64,000 bases of DNA from Sympetrum striolatum (GCA_947579665.1 OX388343.1:92794254-92858253), one strand, 5' to 3'. Shown: positions 34,801-47,389, numbered from the stretch's first letter. Translations and numbers: made by a program. The notes: generated by a model from the sequence alone, not told the origin.

Positions 34801-36964
34801 AAAAAAGTTTTTTCGTTTTTAGGATGAATAATCTTTTGGCGAGGCCTCAAAGTAGCGCTTGTGCCTAAGGACTCCGATTGAAAGAAAATCGCTCGGGACC
34901 GGTATTCGTTACACTGCCACCTCCTTAGCTCTATACCATTCCGGAACTGGTAGCGTATTTCGGTTGATCCCTGGTTCTCATTGCGAAAACGGCAGGCGAT
35001 TCCCTGTCTCATTCTTAATTTTCGAGCGACGGTTGTGACTCTACTCGAGCGACTCGCTCCTCTTTAAAGTGAACCACTTTCGGCTTTTCAGTTGGTAATT
35101 TTCTTACTCGGTATATAACGTCATTAATCCGCTTCTTTACTACGTAGGGGCCTTCCTAATTGGTCTGTAACTTAGATGACAGACCACGTTTCCTCTGTGG
35201 GTTGTACAGCCAAATTTGGTCTCCTTCTTGATAGCCGCCCTCCTTGGCGTTGAGGTCGTAACGCTCCTTGATGCGGTCACTGGCAATATTCAGCTGATAG
35301 CACACCTGCTAGTGGATGTCATCCATCTTTTTTCGATCCTCAGCTAAATTTAAGTTGAATATTTTCTTTTCTACATCGAAAAAGATGGGACGCCACTGCT
35401 TTTGTGTACATTGGTAGCAAATATTTTCGATCTTTCACAATTTGGAAGGGGCACGAGAATATGGATAGATTTCTTCGGTATTTATTCGAAAGAAATAGTA
35501 ATGATGGTGGAGGTGGACTTGTCCAAATTGAAAATGAGGGAAATAGCCATAAATGGCTACCTCGTACGACGTCCAATAATGGTTATTTACTTGGTTTACT
35601 TGTTACCACAACCGGTAAACAGTTCATGGTTACACTCGTTGGGCTTGCCGATCTTTGACGCGTGGTGCGCCTGCGGACTGCGCTTTCCATGATAGTACTT
35701 CTCTATCATACAAGACCCAATAGGAGGTTGGGTGGCCAAGAGCCAAGAGAAGCCATACAAGCCTAACCCCACCAAAAGGGTTAAATAATAATAATAGAAT
35801 TCCGTATTTTTACTTTGCAATGTATAGAGCTATCTAGTTATTGTTTTGAGAGTGATCGAACTCGTGCCCAAGTGATAGGAGAAATAGTTAACAAGGAATG
35901 TCGGAACTGTACCTCGGAGAACTCCATTAAACCCTTTAAGTTAAGATTAATTGATTTAAATGTGAAATTATTTATGCATAATATCTTGCTGGAGTAGATT
36001 AATATTATACTATGCTCAAAATTTTCCTGTGAATTCACATTTATCTATTAAGACTTCAAGAGAATGTAGTACGTAATACGACTTCAATTAATTATAGGCG
36101 ACACTAAATGGAGAAATTGAGATGCTAAAGTCCAGCATCATCCATGTTTGAGAGTAACGTACTCTACAGGAATGTATATAACTTAAACATCATGACCGAT
36201 AACATGAAGGTTAAAGTTCTCTCGGATAGGATAAATAGAAGTACATAAGAGTTCCCTTCTAAACATAAGAGATAAAGACTATCGTAAGCTCCTAATTAAA
36301 GAACTAGAAAGAAAACTTATCTTCTTCATTCGTAGTCGACGAGGACTGTCATTTTCTAACGTAAATTAATTTTTTCTCTAATAAATTTATGTCATCGAAT
36401 TCGAGGGGAGTTGTAAGATTCTTTCTCTATCTTATGTATTATTATTGAAGCAGGAAACATTTATCAACTGTTTGTTCATTTTACTTGGCTCTTAGGGCAA
36501 TTTCCGCTTTTCCAAGTTGGTAAGACGCGACAATTCTGTTTAAGCTCTCAAAAAACTTAGGGCAGAAATATCTACGTAGATCATGTGAGATAATATCCGA
36601 AAAATGGGGAAACAACACGTAGCTTTCGAGGAATAAATGCTAATTCATCGATAATACGGCGCTTTCGAGGAATACATGCTAATTCATCTGCTAGAGAAGA
36701 GATCGTTCCATAGAGCATCGTAATTGAACACATTCACTGATCTCATCTCACTGCTTATGATTTGAATGCATCTACTCCAAGCACTGAGTAAGGATAAAAA
36801 TTCACAAAAATACCTATTACACGAAAAGATGGAGGTATACCTGACGGTATAAACCTTATAAACTCACGGTTATTGCTGCATTGGGTGAACTCGACTTGGA
36901 CAGCCGAGGATATGGTCCAAAGTGCTACAAGGGCGGCTCCAAAGATGAAGATGTGTTTGTACAT
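28862..36964 (-). CDS. Npc2: NPC2-like secreted ML-domain lipid-binding protein
   Basis: NPC2/MD-2-related (ML) proteins bind sterols or other lipids in lysosomes or extracellular fluid; arthropods carry expanded sets that serve in sterol handling, immunity or chemosensation. Four minus-strand exons join in compatible phase: 36964-36868, 31559-31434, 30223-30054 and 28954-28862, giving 161 residues. Donors are gtgagt, gtaagt and gtttgt; acceptors are tgcag, aatag and ttcag. Residues 1-22 are a signal peptide (MYKHIFIFGAALVAL). The mature protein starts near VEFTQC. The six cysteines expected for ML proteins are C29, C49, C58, C104, C109 and one of C151/C152, in contexts IEPCPEA, NEPCRFKR and CIATQCPV. 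C39 and one of the CC pair are extra. An N-glycosylation site NYT is at 120. Length fits the family. Whether the ligand is sterol cannot be read from sequence. Confidence 0.93.
29691..29712. repeat. TA/CA microsatellite
   Basis: A tatata run passes into a cacaca run inside NPC2 intron 3. Confidence 0.8.
30735..31003. repeat. Possible fold-back MITE in NPC2 intron 2
   Basis: The left side repeats the motif gacaattcct (about 30743 and 30806) with variants such as cgcaattccttgccagg. The right side carries the inverse ggaattgtctggcgagg at about 30975-30992. A G-rich ttgggttgggttgg tract lies between. Arms are imperfect. Confidence 0.4.
33297..33573. mobile_element. hAT MITE with perfect 8-bp target-site duplication
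   Basis: The left end CAGGTCCGGATTTA and the inverted right end (aaatctggccctg) form short TIRs typical of hAT elements. The 8 bp immediately outside both ends are identical and direct: ggtatagg at 33289-33296 and at 33574-33581. The 277-bp element has no coding region, so it is non-autonomous. It lies in NPC2 intron 1. Confidence 0.88.
34850..35380 (-). pseudogene. Ty3/gypsy retrotransposon integrase-end remnant
   Basis: Read on the minus strand, the segment encodes the end of a Ty3/gypsy pol: DRIKERYDLNAKEGG, QEGDQIWLYNPQRKRG, then EGPYVVKKRINDVIYRV and PKVVHFKEERVA. This matches the C-terminal part of gypsy integrases. In-frame stops interrupt it and no LTR pair, RT or protease is visible, so it is a broken fragment. 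It lies in NPC2 intron 1. Confidence 0.8.
36622..36688. repeat. Two-copy 28-bp direct repeat
   Basis: gctttcgaggaat.catgctaattcatc occurs at 36622 and 36661 (period 39 bp) with one mismatch. It lies in NPC2 intron 1, about 180 bp from exon 1. Confidence 0.8.
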
Positions 36965-36990
36965 GGCTGTGTCTTCTCTTACTCGACCGA

Positions 36991-37032
36991 CAACTGTTTA
37001 AAACGTTGGCATGGAAGCGGAGGTCTTATATA
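36991..37032 (-). promoter_or_regulatory. Core promoter of NPC2-like gene
   Basis: On the minus strand TATATAAG lies at 37032-37025. An initiator-like ACAGTTG lies at 36997-36991, about 30-35 bp downstream. The ATG follows at 36964. Confidence 0.65.
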
Positions 37033-40000
37033 GAGTAGGCAGAAGCAGGACGCAGAAGGGGTGGAGAATGGTGACCAAAGGGAAAGAAAGCAGGGGAAGG
37101 AGAGAGGTCATTATGGTACTTCAGACATCGCGCGGGAAGGCGGACGTGCCTCCTGAAAGGCTTAGGTGGGGACAGAAAGGGAGCATAGGGACCATTACTA
37201 ATGGAGATAGCGATGTCTGGTGGGGGTGCTCGAGGTCACGACGGAATGGAGCTGGTGATTGGGAAGTACGCCAGAAAGCCATTTTGTCGCTCCTTAACGA
37301 AAGGGGTCGCTCGAAACGACCTAAAACTCGTTGGTTCGTAGTTGCTCAATTGAATCTGAGCGACACCCTCTCCGGGCGAGGGGTAATTTACTGAAAGCCG
37401 TTTCCGAAACATCTTTCGTGCTCTTTCCGACAGTCTTTGGAGCAATCCACTTGGGGTTGGGTCAAAAGTTAAATGAGCAATGAATGTGTCTGCTCGGGCG
37501 TAGGCCTTTCATTTAATGCCAAAGTTAAAACTTAAATGTGCAAGTAAAAGTTACAGAGATGTTTTTGACGAGATTTTTCTTTGAGAAATTTATGATAATT
37601 TATCGAGAAATCAATGATTTATATCTAGTAGCCCGCCGTGTTGCCGACTACATTCATGAATATCTTTGAAGTTGTTTATAGCGTCGCTGTGATTTTATGA
37701 ATGAGTAATTTTATCAGTGAGCTGTCTTACTTCATGCGGGTGCGCTTTTCATTAAGTGGGATAAGCTGTCTTACTTAATGCAAGAATTCATTGCACATTC
37801 GATCTGCGATCGGCACCGCCTTTCATCAAGTTAATGAAAAGTTATTCTGTAAATATTTCTGAAATAAAAAACTTCCAAAATATTATAAATACAGTTCAGG
37901 AAATACAATTCAGCAGAAAAAAAAGCAAACCTTCATAAAAATACACCTGTCATTAATTACTGAAGTCATTAATTACTGAAAGAAATAAACTAAACATCGT
38001 ATTACTCCCTCTTAAATTACATTATTACTGAAAGTCAACTCAGTTACTAAATTGGCGATCCGTTCAATCCAAGAAGTAAGAATTTAACCTTTTGGCGAAT
38101 TTGCCTAGAATTCTAACCAATTATACATTTATTAAACTGCAATATCGCATTCATCATATTTTTATTTATATAATACTCTTAAAGGAAATAAATTGCAACT
38201 TTTGGAAACCAAAATAATTGTTATGACCCATCACATGAAATAGAAATCGCTCAATCACTAATCAAGAACTTTGCATTTTACGCATCGGAAATTTGTAGTT
38301 GTTTCTAAAATTTTTGGACTAATTATAATTATAATTTTCAAAATTTAATTTTTACACGTACGCTATTGCAGTTATAAGCATACTCTTCAAATAAAATTCA
38401 AAACCCTTAAATACAAAATGTTGTTTTTATTATGAAATGATAAACAACATTTTTCTTCCTTCTTAGAAGTTATTTATTTTAAATTCACATACTTCTTTTG
38501 GAATCACCCTTTAATTATAATTTTATAGTTGCTTGGCAGTTTTATGAAATTGTTAATTAACTTTATATTTAGGCACAGTGCACCTTGAATATATAATGTC
38601 AAGTATTGACAAGATATCTATAAAATGTCCTATATACTAAAAACAACGATATGAGTTCCCACTCACTCTGAAAAATCAACCAATCGAATCTTATCAAACT
38701 CACTTAAACGTATCCTAAACCTTCCTATATTACCATGTTGGTATATAAGTTTTCTATTTGCGAAAGTAAACGATCTGGAAAGTAGAATCAAGGTGCAATC
38801 AACCATTCCCACACGCCGGAAAGGGGGATGTATTGATGTTAGCCATCCGTTGGGAAAATATGAAGGGATTCATTTTAAATGATTCGAATATTTAATATTT
38901 TAGTATTATATATTTTTAGAAATTCGTATATTTTTCTTCGCAATGTATATTAAAAGCATTTTGAATGGAGTGCAGCCAGGGTCATGAAAGAGGGGGGTTC
39001 CATAGATGTCAAACATGGTAAGTGGCAAAAATATATAAGCAAGAAATATTTTAAGTCAAATTTCTTTCTTTATTTCTAAAAAATACTTATCACGTAAGCA
39101 GCGTGAGAGTGTGCACATTTGAACGTTTGGGATCCGGGCCCCCATTCCTAGGAGCCGGCCCGGAGCGTAATACATCGTATGCCATCTGGTAATTCATTCT
39201 TTCGAATAGTACCACAAAGAACTGGTACTTAGCTAGGCTAATGTTTTCCTCTTTAAATAAGGGGGAGGTATGGCGACGATTTCGGTACAATTCGTTGAAA
39301 TTCAAATTGAATTTTAGGGGTGTAATTCCTCCGATATTTCTTTGTGAAGAGAGTTCTTGCCAAGGAGAAAGTATATGCATTCCCATCCAAAAGGAATATC
39401 TCGCTAGCTATGGTTACTAAAGACCACATTACATTCAACCCTGGTCGGTAATTAAGGTTTTCCCAAACTCAATGTTGCAACTCAGTCGCTCGTCATATCA
39501 ATGATTTTTAACGCGGTTGCCTGAAATTGAATAGACTTTGAATTTTGGATATCTTGAGACCTCTAAGCTTTCTCAGAAAAAGTAATTCATATATAAATAT
39601 GAGTGGATGCATAAGAGCTTAAAGATACAACTTTGAATCAAAATGTTTCGTTAACTCTAAATTAGTTTAAATAAAAGTATTAGAATAGCTCGCTCGTATC
39701 AATTTCAGTTACAAAGTTTAAGAAGGAAGAGAGGAAGGAGTTTTTTAGAGGCCGATAGAGTTGGCTGTACAGGTAAAATGTATGAGATTTGGTTTTATTA
39801 CTCGGATAATTGTTATACATTTTATACATTTTTATAAAGATATCTTAAAAATTATTATCTTACTTATTGAGAAGAAAAAGACACGGAGCTTTTATTCTTA
39901 CCTTTGATTTTCAATCACTGGAAAAGTATTGAATACCAGTGGATTAATCATTAGGAAGAAACACTTATCTATTTCAATATGTATTAGAGATTGATTTCAA

Positions 40001-40384
40001 AGTAGCATCGATTGATTTTTCCCGTCGAACAATCGCTCAATTCGAATCCTTCGAAGTCAATGGAAACGAAACTCCCGCGTGCTTCTCATCTGCAAAGGCA
40101 CTGCATGAATTTCTCAAGGTATATCTCCAGTTCGTTGACCTCGACAGCTTAAACAGAATTGGTCGCTACGTACGATTCGTCGTTATGAAGATTGTCTCGT
40201 AACAAAGCTTTCTCACGCCCACGCCGCCGCCGTCAGAGGTCTCGTTGTGAATCGGTCATACGAATCCTTAGTAGGCACGTGGAGACATTCAATTCAGCCC
40301 ACTCCTAACCATGTGGTACACTTTCCGAGGTTTTTTTTCGCTTGCAGATGAAACCACGCAGCTAGCTCCACATTTGTTGGAGCT
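37033..40384. other. Gene-free stretch upstream of NPC2
   Basis: AT-rich DNA. The open frames at 37011-37394 and 39090-39386 have no recognisable domains and no splice context. No gene or clear element was recognised. Confidence 0.5.
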
Positions 40385-40510
40385 GTTGTAGTATTGTTAA
40401 AAGTGCTTCGACAGCTTAGGTCATTTCGCATAATGGCTCCCACCGGGATTCGAACCCGGGACCGCTTTCACCAAAGGCAAACGCGCTGTCCACATGACTA
40501 TCCGAGAGCC
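40385..40510 (-). mobile_element. tRNA-derived SINE, copy B
   Basis: On the minus strand the head runs from GGCTCTCGGATAGTCATG to GGTTCGAATCCCGGTGGGAGCC. It has a perfect B box, a five-pair T stem and a paired acceptor-like end. The D and anticodon arms do not fold as in a normal tRNA, so it is not a working tRNA gene. The body that follows (gcgaaatgacctaagc..gaagcactt..caatactac) matches copy A at 20834-20962. Confidence 0.75.
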
Positions 40511-43500
40511 TCTTGGAGCTGTTTTAAGAAAAAAAATAGACATGTATTTCATACGAAGAGGTGACCAATCGGATTGATAAATCTCTAGAATATGTTTTGA
40601 TTGAAATATGGGATGATAAAAATACAGAATGTAGATATAGTTATTATATATATCCACAATTTTCTCGTTTTTCTGCTTCTTTACTGGTATCCTTGTAGCA
40701 TATATTATACAAACTGTTTTCTCCAAAATTTTTGTTTTCGAATCTTCATACCCGCCTCTATGATAGAAAACTTTTTTTATCACATATTAAAGGGTCCCTT
40801 TTGATTATAACGATATTTCCAACTTACAATACTAGTAGCACTATTCCGTAATCCGCAAACTTGCGTATCCATGAATTTCTGCAAGTCCTTAGCAACATTT
40901 AGAACTAAAGCTAAAAGTTTCAGAAACAATTTATTTAGTAGTGATAAATTAGTAAAACATGGACGTATTGAGATTATTTATTCAGAATGTGGTGCCATTA
41001 TAAGTAAAGAAGATGAGAAAAAGCTAAGAGCCGAAGTTGGAAAGGGTGGAAAAAGTACAATAAGGATAATTACTAAAAGTGTATTGTCTACCTGATGAAT
41101 GTTTAGTTAACTCTAAATTATCTCTAAACACTTACGTCTTAATGTAAGTAAGGCCGTAATTAAATTACGGCTAAAAATGTATTTGATCATTTTATACAGG
41201 AAAAGATTCTATCGCTATGGAGATCATCAGTTCCACGATATAAAAGGATAATTTAACATATTTTAGTGCATCTTAACCTTCATAACTGTATTCAAAGGTG
41301 AATCTGATAGTGCAGATTGAGTTTTCACAATATTGTTCCGAAATTATTCTAAAACTCCATGTTTGAAAGAAAACTATGACGATTAATCGCTGAAACCGGG
41401 TCGTGTTTCTATTAAAGTTCAATTAAAAACAGGACGTCTCTTTTCTTCAAAACATGGAGTATTTCCATTTCCATTAAACATCTCCAAAATCTGTTGATTT
41501 TCAATCTAAAACAATGGTTGAGGAATTATCGTCGCAACAAATTTCCAAATAAGAAGGCATATTAAAGGAATAACCAATGAAAAAGAACGCAGAAAGGAAA
41601 ATTCAAATTTAGAGGAATTATACTCTCAATCAAATAATTCTAAAGATAGGTTCATTTCAATTTCATATGGCAAATTTTGGAGATTTTCTTCAAAATTTTC
41701 AAAATGGAGATTTTCTTCAAAACTCAGAAAACTATTTTAATTAACAATTACTAACTGTATACTGTATGGAAAATAAAAAATAGTGGATAACTAGCTTTAC
41801 ACTCTAAGCATAGTTTAAAGATTTATTTTCGGTCAGAAGTTGAACGTTGTTGTCGATGGCAAAACATTGGATTCAAGATACCGCTTTTGTCACAAATGAA
41901 GCATCACATAAATTCTTATTTATATTAGAGTGTTTTCTGACGAAACGACCTTCTGCTTCCTGCTTCAGCCTTTGGATCAGAATATCACATCTGTAGTCAT
42001 TATTACCTCCGATACTTTTTGACAGAAATAATCCAAATATACACATGAAAAGTAGCACCACGCATCGGAATTATCGCGGAAAGTTAACTAAATGCCATAA
42101 AAAACAAAGTGGATATAAGTAACGCAAAGTAAATGACATTGGATACTGCTCGGAAAAATATGTGAACGAGTTGTAGTCATAAGTTTGCAGATATTCATAT
42201 GCAGAAAAGATTCATCGACATTATTTAGTAAAAGTCATGGAGCGAAGTCAAAGAAATTTGGAAATTTATTAAGGAAATCACATGTGAAGTTTTCAGATAT
42301 CAGAACAGATTTCAATGCTAAGTTAATGGAATTTTTATCGATTCCGAAGCAAATATGTCGTAACTAAAATCTGCAAACAGTCATAACGAAGCACGTGGCA
42401 CAAGTTTTATCTCGGAAGAAATGATTTTAATATATCAGCAAAGTTCTTTTTTCAAATACGTTGGAAATAATGTAAAATATGTAAAATAATTCTAGGCTTA
42501 ATGAAGGTATTTTTCTTTCGCTTCATTTAAAATTTGCGTCCTTGTTATGGGTACTAAATAATTTGAGAGAGGTATGTCTTTTCTTGACAGTACATTTTTC
42601 TTAAAAACGTGTACTCCTGTAAGAAATTCTAGAGAGATTCCAATGGTATGCAGATAGCACATAATTATTATTTTTATCAATCTCAATAAAATTAATGCAT
42701 TATTACCTACGATCTTAATAAATGCAGCTTATGAATCGTCGGGCTTATCATATTTTTCCTGTAATAAATGATCGACTGTAGCGAGTACACTTGAAAAGAA
42801 ATGCATGCAAAATCGGTTCAGTTCCAACCTCTAAGTCTACGTCTTTAAAATCTTTGATTAATATGTATTTTTAATGCTGTATAATCGTTGTAAAGCGTGA
42901 TGCTTCTTTCAAATCGTGAATTCACTTTTGAAAATCGAAATGTTAAACACGATACATAAAGTTGATTTGTTTCAGGTATTATGGCTTTATGATAAGATCA
43001 GGGGTAACCTTTTTGGAGGAATAAGCACAATTTTCTAAGGAGCACTGGAATATGGCGAATCCGACTTCTTTTTAAGATGGATTTCAGACCTTGGATGTTA
43101 CGTAAATGGAACATATATTGGCTATGTCTTCTTTATAATGATTATATATTTAACCTGTGAATAATTTTGTTTCCATGAAAGGTCCTGCTTCCAATGAAGC
43201 GATCTATTCGATCAATTTGTGCTAGTGATAAAAAATTTCGTAATTGAAGGGAGGAAAATGCTGTTAGAAAGTGAATATCTCATATCAATAATTCCATGTC
43301 AATTGATGAGAAATGTCTGGCTGATCTGTTGATCATTCCTGGTTACGTTTCTCGTATCTTCGCTCTGAAACTCTTATAATTATCTTAAGCCAAATCTTCC
43401 GCTACGGTGACTCATGCCTTCTTAGATTCGAGTATGAGGTTAGTGATTGCGTAAAAGAAAACAAGAACTTGAGCCGGACGCAAATTATCAGAAAGAGATA

Positions 43501-43578
43501 AAATGATTTTGCATGATGCCTACTTTAAAATACCATTCTAATGAGCTTTTATGTTTTTTTTTCATTCCGTATTTTTTC
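40511..43578. other. Gene-free stretch
   Basis: AT-rich DNA. An open frame at 41873-42061 (minus) begins with a hydrophobic stretch followed by a polar segment with two Cys, but it starts at GTG and has no supporting context. A short tandem of tggagattttcttcaaaa lies near 41677-41722. Nothing else was recognised. Confidence 0.5.
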
Positions 43579-43619
43579 TTTAATTTTACCTTTTCTTCCG
43601 AAGAAAAGGTAAAATTAAA
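43579..43619. repeat. Perfect 19-bp inverted repeat (hairpin)
   Basis: The left arm at 43579-43597 (tttaattttaccttttctt) is perfectly complementary to 43601-43619, with a 3-bp loop ccg. Confidence 0.85.
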
Positions 43620-46600
43620 TAATTCTTATTTTCAGTCGTCACATCTCAAACGCAGAACACTTCTAAGATTTTTCAGAATAATTTCAACTCGTCGAAATCC
43701 AGATTTTCTTAAATTATTATTTAATTAGCAGAATTCTGAGGTTTGGTTAGAAAACGAACCATTCCTTCTTCGCTGCCAGACAGGTTTCATATAATTTCCT
43801 TAAATCTTCAAACACTAAGTAATTCCGGGAGAGATGCCCCAGTCGTAGTATTTTTAAGGAATACCACAAGATTACTCTACTGACGGTGTCCGTCAGTCAG
43901 TTGGAAGGCACTCGTCTATCTTCAAGAGTTTCACGGAGATTCATTCTTCTAGGCAGTTTTATAACATAATTTCAAGTAGGTACTGTTTTTTATGTCCTGT
44001 TGTAAGATAGAGTATAATGTTTATGGTTGGCATCAGTTAAAATGGTTGATATTTTGAATTAAAGGGCGAAAACTTGTATCTATAGGTTCATCTAATTTCC
44101 ACGTGCAGTGACTGTCCATCTTGGACAAAGTGTAGCCTCACTCCCGTACTGAAAGTATAAACCTCTTTTCGGGATAGATGCCCCTGTGCTATCTTTAGGT
44201 ATATGTTCCCTATAAGTATCAATTCTACTTTAAGGTGGTACTGATTAAGGTTTTTTTCAAGAAAACGTTTGTAATCTATATTTAAATTTAAATTCAAATT
44301 TAAACCCACAATAGAATGCATTTTATGCACGATCAAAAGATGACGTATTATCTTATTTGTTGCATAATTTTTTTATTATATTACTGAATACACAATGACC
44401 CAACTTAAAGGTGACGAGATTAATATTCTTGGTAGGAAGGAAAGAAGGGGCACCAATATTGGTTAGAAGAATGGCATCCTTCGAATATTCGAGGAATTTA
44501 CTAGAAAAACTATGGAATGGGCTTTATGCGTTTAACTTTACAACGAACTCCCGTTACGGGTTCTCTTAGCAATTGGTATGAGGGTTAGCTAACCCTCATA
44601 CCAATTGCAAATCTCATTATAATTTTAAATGGATATTGTTCTCTAAATGTACTGCAATATTTGGCTAAATTTTTTCAATAAATGTTCTATTCTATCACGC
44701 AATTTCATATTCTTGTTATCACTAAAGTCGTTATGAAGTAATTTCCTTAGGTAATGCATTTCTACCGGAATTACCATACATGGGATTACTTCTTACCTTT
44801 GAACCCATACATGGGATTACCTTTTCATTACACATTTATTAGATATTTGTCTGTGCTGGGAGAAAAGAACTAAAGCTTCGGTAATAGTTATAAGAGTAAC
44901 AGAATAAACACAAATGTAAGATTAAGAAACTAAAGGATTTCAAAATACTAGGATTCAGTTTTAATCTAGTCAATTTTTTCTGTAAAAGGAGCAGTGAAAC
45001 GAATGAAACTTTACTCTCTTAAATAGTGACTAATTCCTCTTGTATTGCTTTTGGGATTCGATTCGACCGTAGACCGCATGAGACAGGCATATTATTAACG
45101 ATAAGGACGTAGTACAATAAAATTTCGTTTCATGATATTAGGAAGCTTTTAATATATCCTACTTGATGGCTAAGATAATATGATGAGAAAAGGGTTGACG
45201 TTGTTAATCTAATTACCCATTTCTATTCTATAGCCTCTTCTTCCTGTTTCAATCATCTTGAACTACATAACGAGCTAAATTGACGCTTCGTGGTCGGTCC
45301 AGACTGAATCCTCATGAAGAGAAAGCGATTTTCAACGGCCTCGGCCAAGGACGAAATGCCTTACAGTTGGTCATTTTTCTTTCTACGGAGGAGAGATGCT
45401 TCAAAGGAAATCCTCAATGACCCACCCACCGAGCAAAATTGATAAGCTTATCTATACAGGGAAGCGAAAAAACGATAACATAGAAGTTGTGAGGGTATCA
45501 CATCGCATGATGTTTATGAATGCCAACATCGGAGAGAAATGACCTTTTCGACAATATTGACTTTTGTAGATATTTAGCGTGGATGCAAAATCCCTTTCAT
45601 TGAATTAGTATTGTATTCAGTCTCTAGAAAACACCCAGATTTACAAGACTCGTAGGATACATTTCATTGTAAAAGAAAGTCAGTTGATGATCTTCAGACT
45701 TCAGAAGAAAAATCCAACTTTGTCTGAATGAGCATTGTGAAAAAGTTAATTGATACGCTTCTTTTTCTTTAAGTTTTTATAAAAACAAATTTTAACTTAA
45801 GGTATAAATTTCAACTAAACATTAGTTTTATGAGGATAAATACGAAAATTTACCTCTCAATATTGCTTGGACTAGGATAGAGCAATACTGCTGAGTGAAG
45901 ACATTGAGAAACCAACATTTTGTGAACGAAATCTGAAAAGAGGCTAGACCCTACCTCATCGTAGCTAAAGATTTTCTTGAAAAATAATAAACATTACATT
46001 ATATGCTTGGTCTTTTTATCAATGATAGCAATGAGTATTAAATATTCATAGTTTTAATGGCATTACCACGAAGCTTATCACAAGTCTCCGAAAAGTCTTT
46101 ATTTTAAAGATTTTTATTTCTCGGTCGCAATGATCATTGCTAATGTATTCATTCTAGCATAACCTCGAAGTTATCGCAACGGCATATTTCGTTTCTGTGT
46201 ATGCAACGAAAAGAAAAGCATCTTGTTGTTTCTTTTGATACGTCGTAAATACATCCATCACTTAATCGTGGTAGGATAGGAAGAAAATTGAACAATTAAA
46301 TATTTTCATCTAATCCGCTTCTCTAATTTTATTCGTCGCCGGCTCCCAGTGGTTCCGGAAGTTTCAATGATCGCGGACCTGAAGACATTTACAAGCGTTC
46401 AGCAAAATCTGTTTGTTAAGATGACTCGTGCCTATGAAGATAACCTTAGCTCGAGTCACTGACTTGGCTGCGCAATCCCTGCAGTGTAACTGAGTCAACG
46501 AGGTTGAATGAATTACCCTTGAACAGCTTCTCAATGCTTACCTAAATTATTCTTTGAAATCTGAATTTGTAAGCATTTGCATTGTTGAGTTTTTGCCCAT

Positions 46601-47288
46601 TTCAATTTCGCTATTATGAAATTACTTCCCTTCGAAATAAAAAAATAATCATGTTAGCCTTTCTGAAATTATGTATATATATTTGTTCAAAATAGCAATT
46701 CCCATGAGCATTCAATAGCACGCGAGGCCGATCAACGCAACCAGCGTCAATTCAATGTCAAATAAAATAACCTCTATAAAATGACTTTAATCGTTTAGTA
46801 ACTGTTTGCTAAAGTAGTTAAAGACGTTCACATTTTATACTTAAGAATCTTCTCTCAGAAATGTGAAACCGAGTTTTCAAAATGATTTATTTCGCCACGA
46901 CGTTTGAGTTCAGTGCCTCCTTGGAATATGGCATAATACACTATAAAAAGATTAAATTGAAGGCTGTCTCACTTTATGAATTCACATTTAAAGCATTTGT
47001 AATATATTTGTTTACAAACACCGAAAATTCTTCCAATCCATCTTTATCTAAATTTATTTCAATTAAAATTATATGTGACACGAATGAATTCGAAGTATTT
47101 GAGAAACATATGGAATTTGCGTTTTTCTATACCTTCTAAAAGAAGTAAAGGTGATTTCGTACTTTTCTAAGTCATTTTCACTTTGCAATACTTAATTATC
47201 AATGGCAGAAATCAATTCCAACGCAAACAATCAATTCCAACATGGGGAAAAGGTTTTATACGGGCAGCACTGATTTCCGCATCAATGC
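43620..47288. other. Gene-free stretch
   Basis: AT-rich DNA. It contains the palindrome listed separately and a direct repeat ccatacatgggattac at about 44773 and 44805. No gene was recognised. Confidence 0.5.
44569..44608. repeat. Perfect 40-bp palindrome without spacer
   Basis: 44569-44588 (gcaattggtatgagggttag) is followed at once by its exact reverse complement at 44589-44608. The centre is TTAGCTAA. The flanks show no larger inverted repeat. Confidence 0.95.
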
Positions 47289-47325
47289 AGTAAGTAATAC
47301 CATAGAGTAACTATACTAGAGGGCT
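47289..47325 (+). repeat. 37-bp repeat, left member of an inverted pair
   Basis: agtaagtaataccatagag followed by taactatactagagggct occurs here and, in reverse complement with one mismatch, at 51447-51483. The two members are 4.1 kb apart. They could be termini of one element or two dispersed copies of one repeat. Confidence 0.85.
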
Positions 47326-47389
47326 AACCTTATGGGACTAAATGATATGAGTTTTTTCATTCTTTTCCTCCTCGATAGATGCCCTCAGC

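Noticed and set aside
37011..37394. 127-codon plus-strand open frame beside the NPC2 promoter
   Set aside because: It is GC-rich and low in hydrophobic residues, overlaps the NPC2 TATA region and has no recognisable domain.
40435..40510. Candidate functional tRNA gene on the minus strand
   Set aside because: The T arm and acceptor pair well, but the D and anticodon arms do not fold normally. A matching head plus body at 20834 shows it is a SINE.
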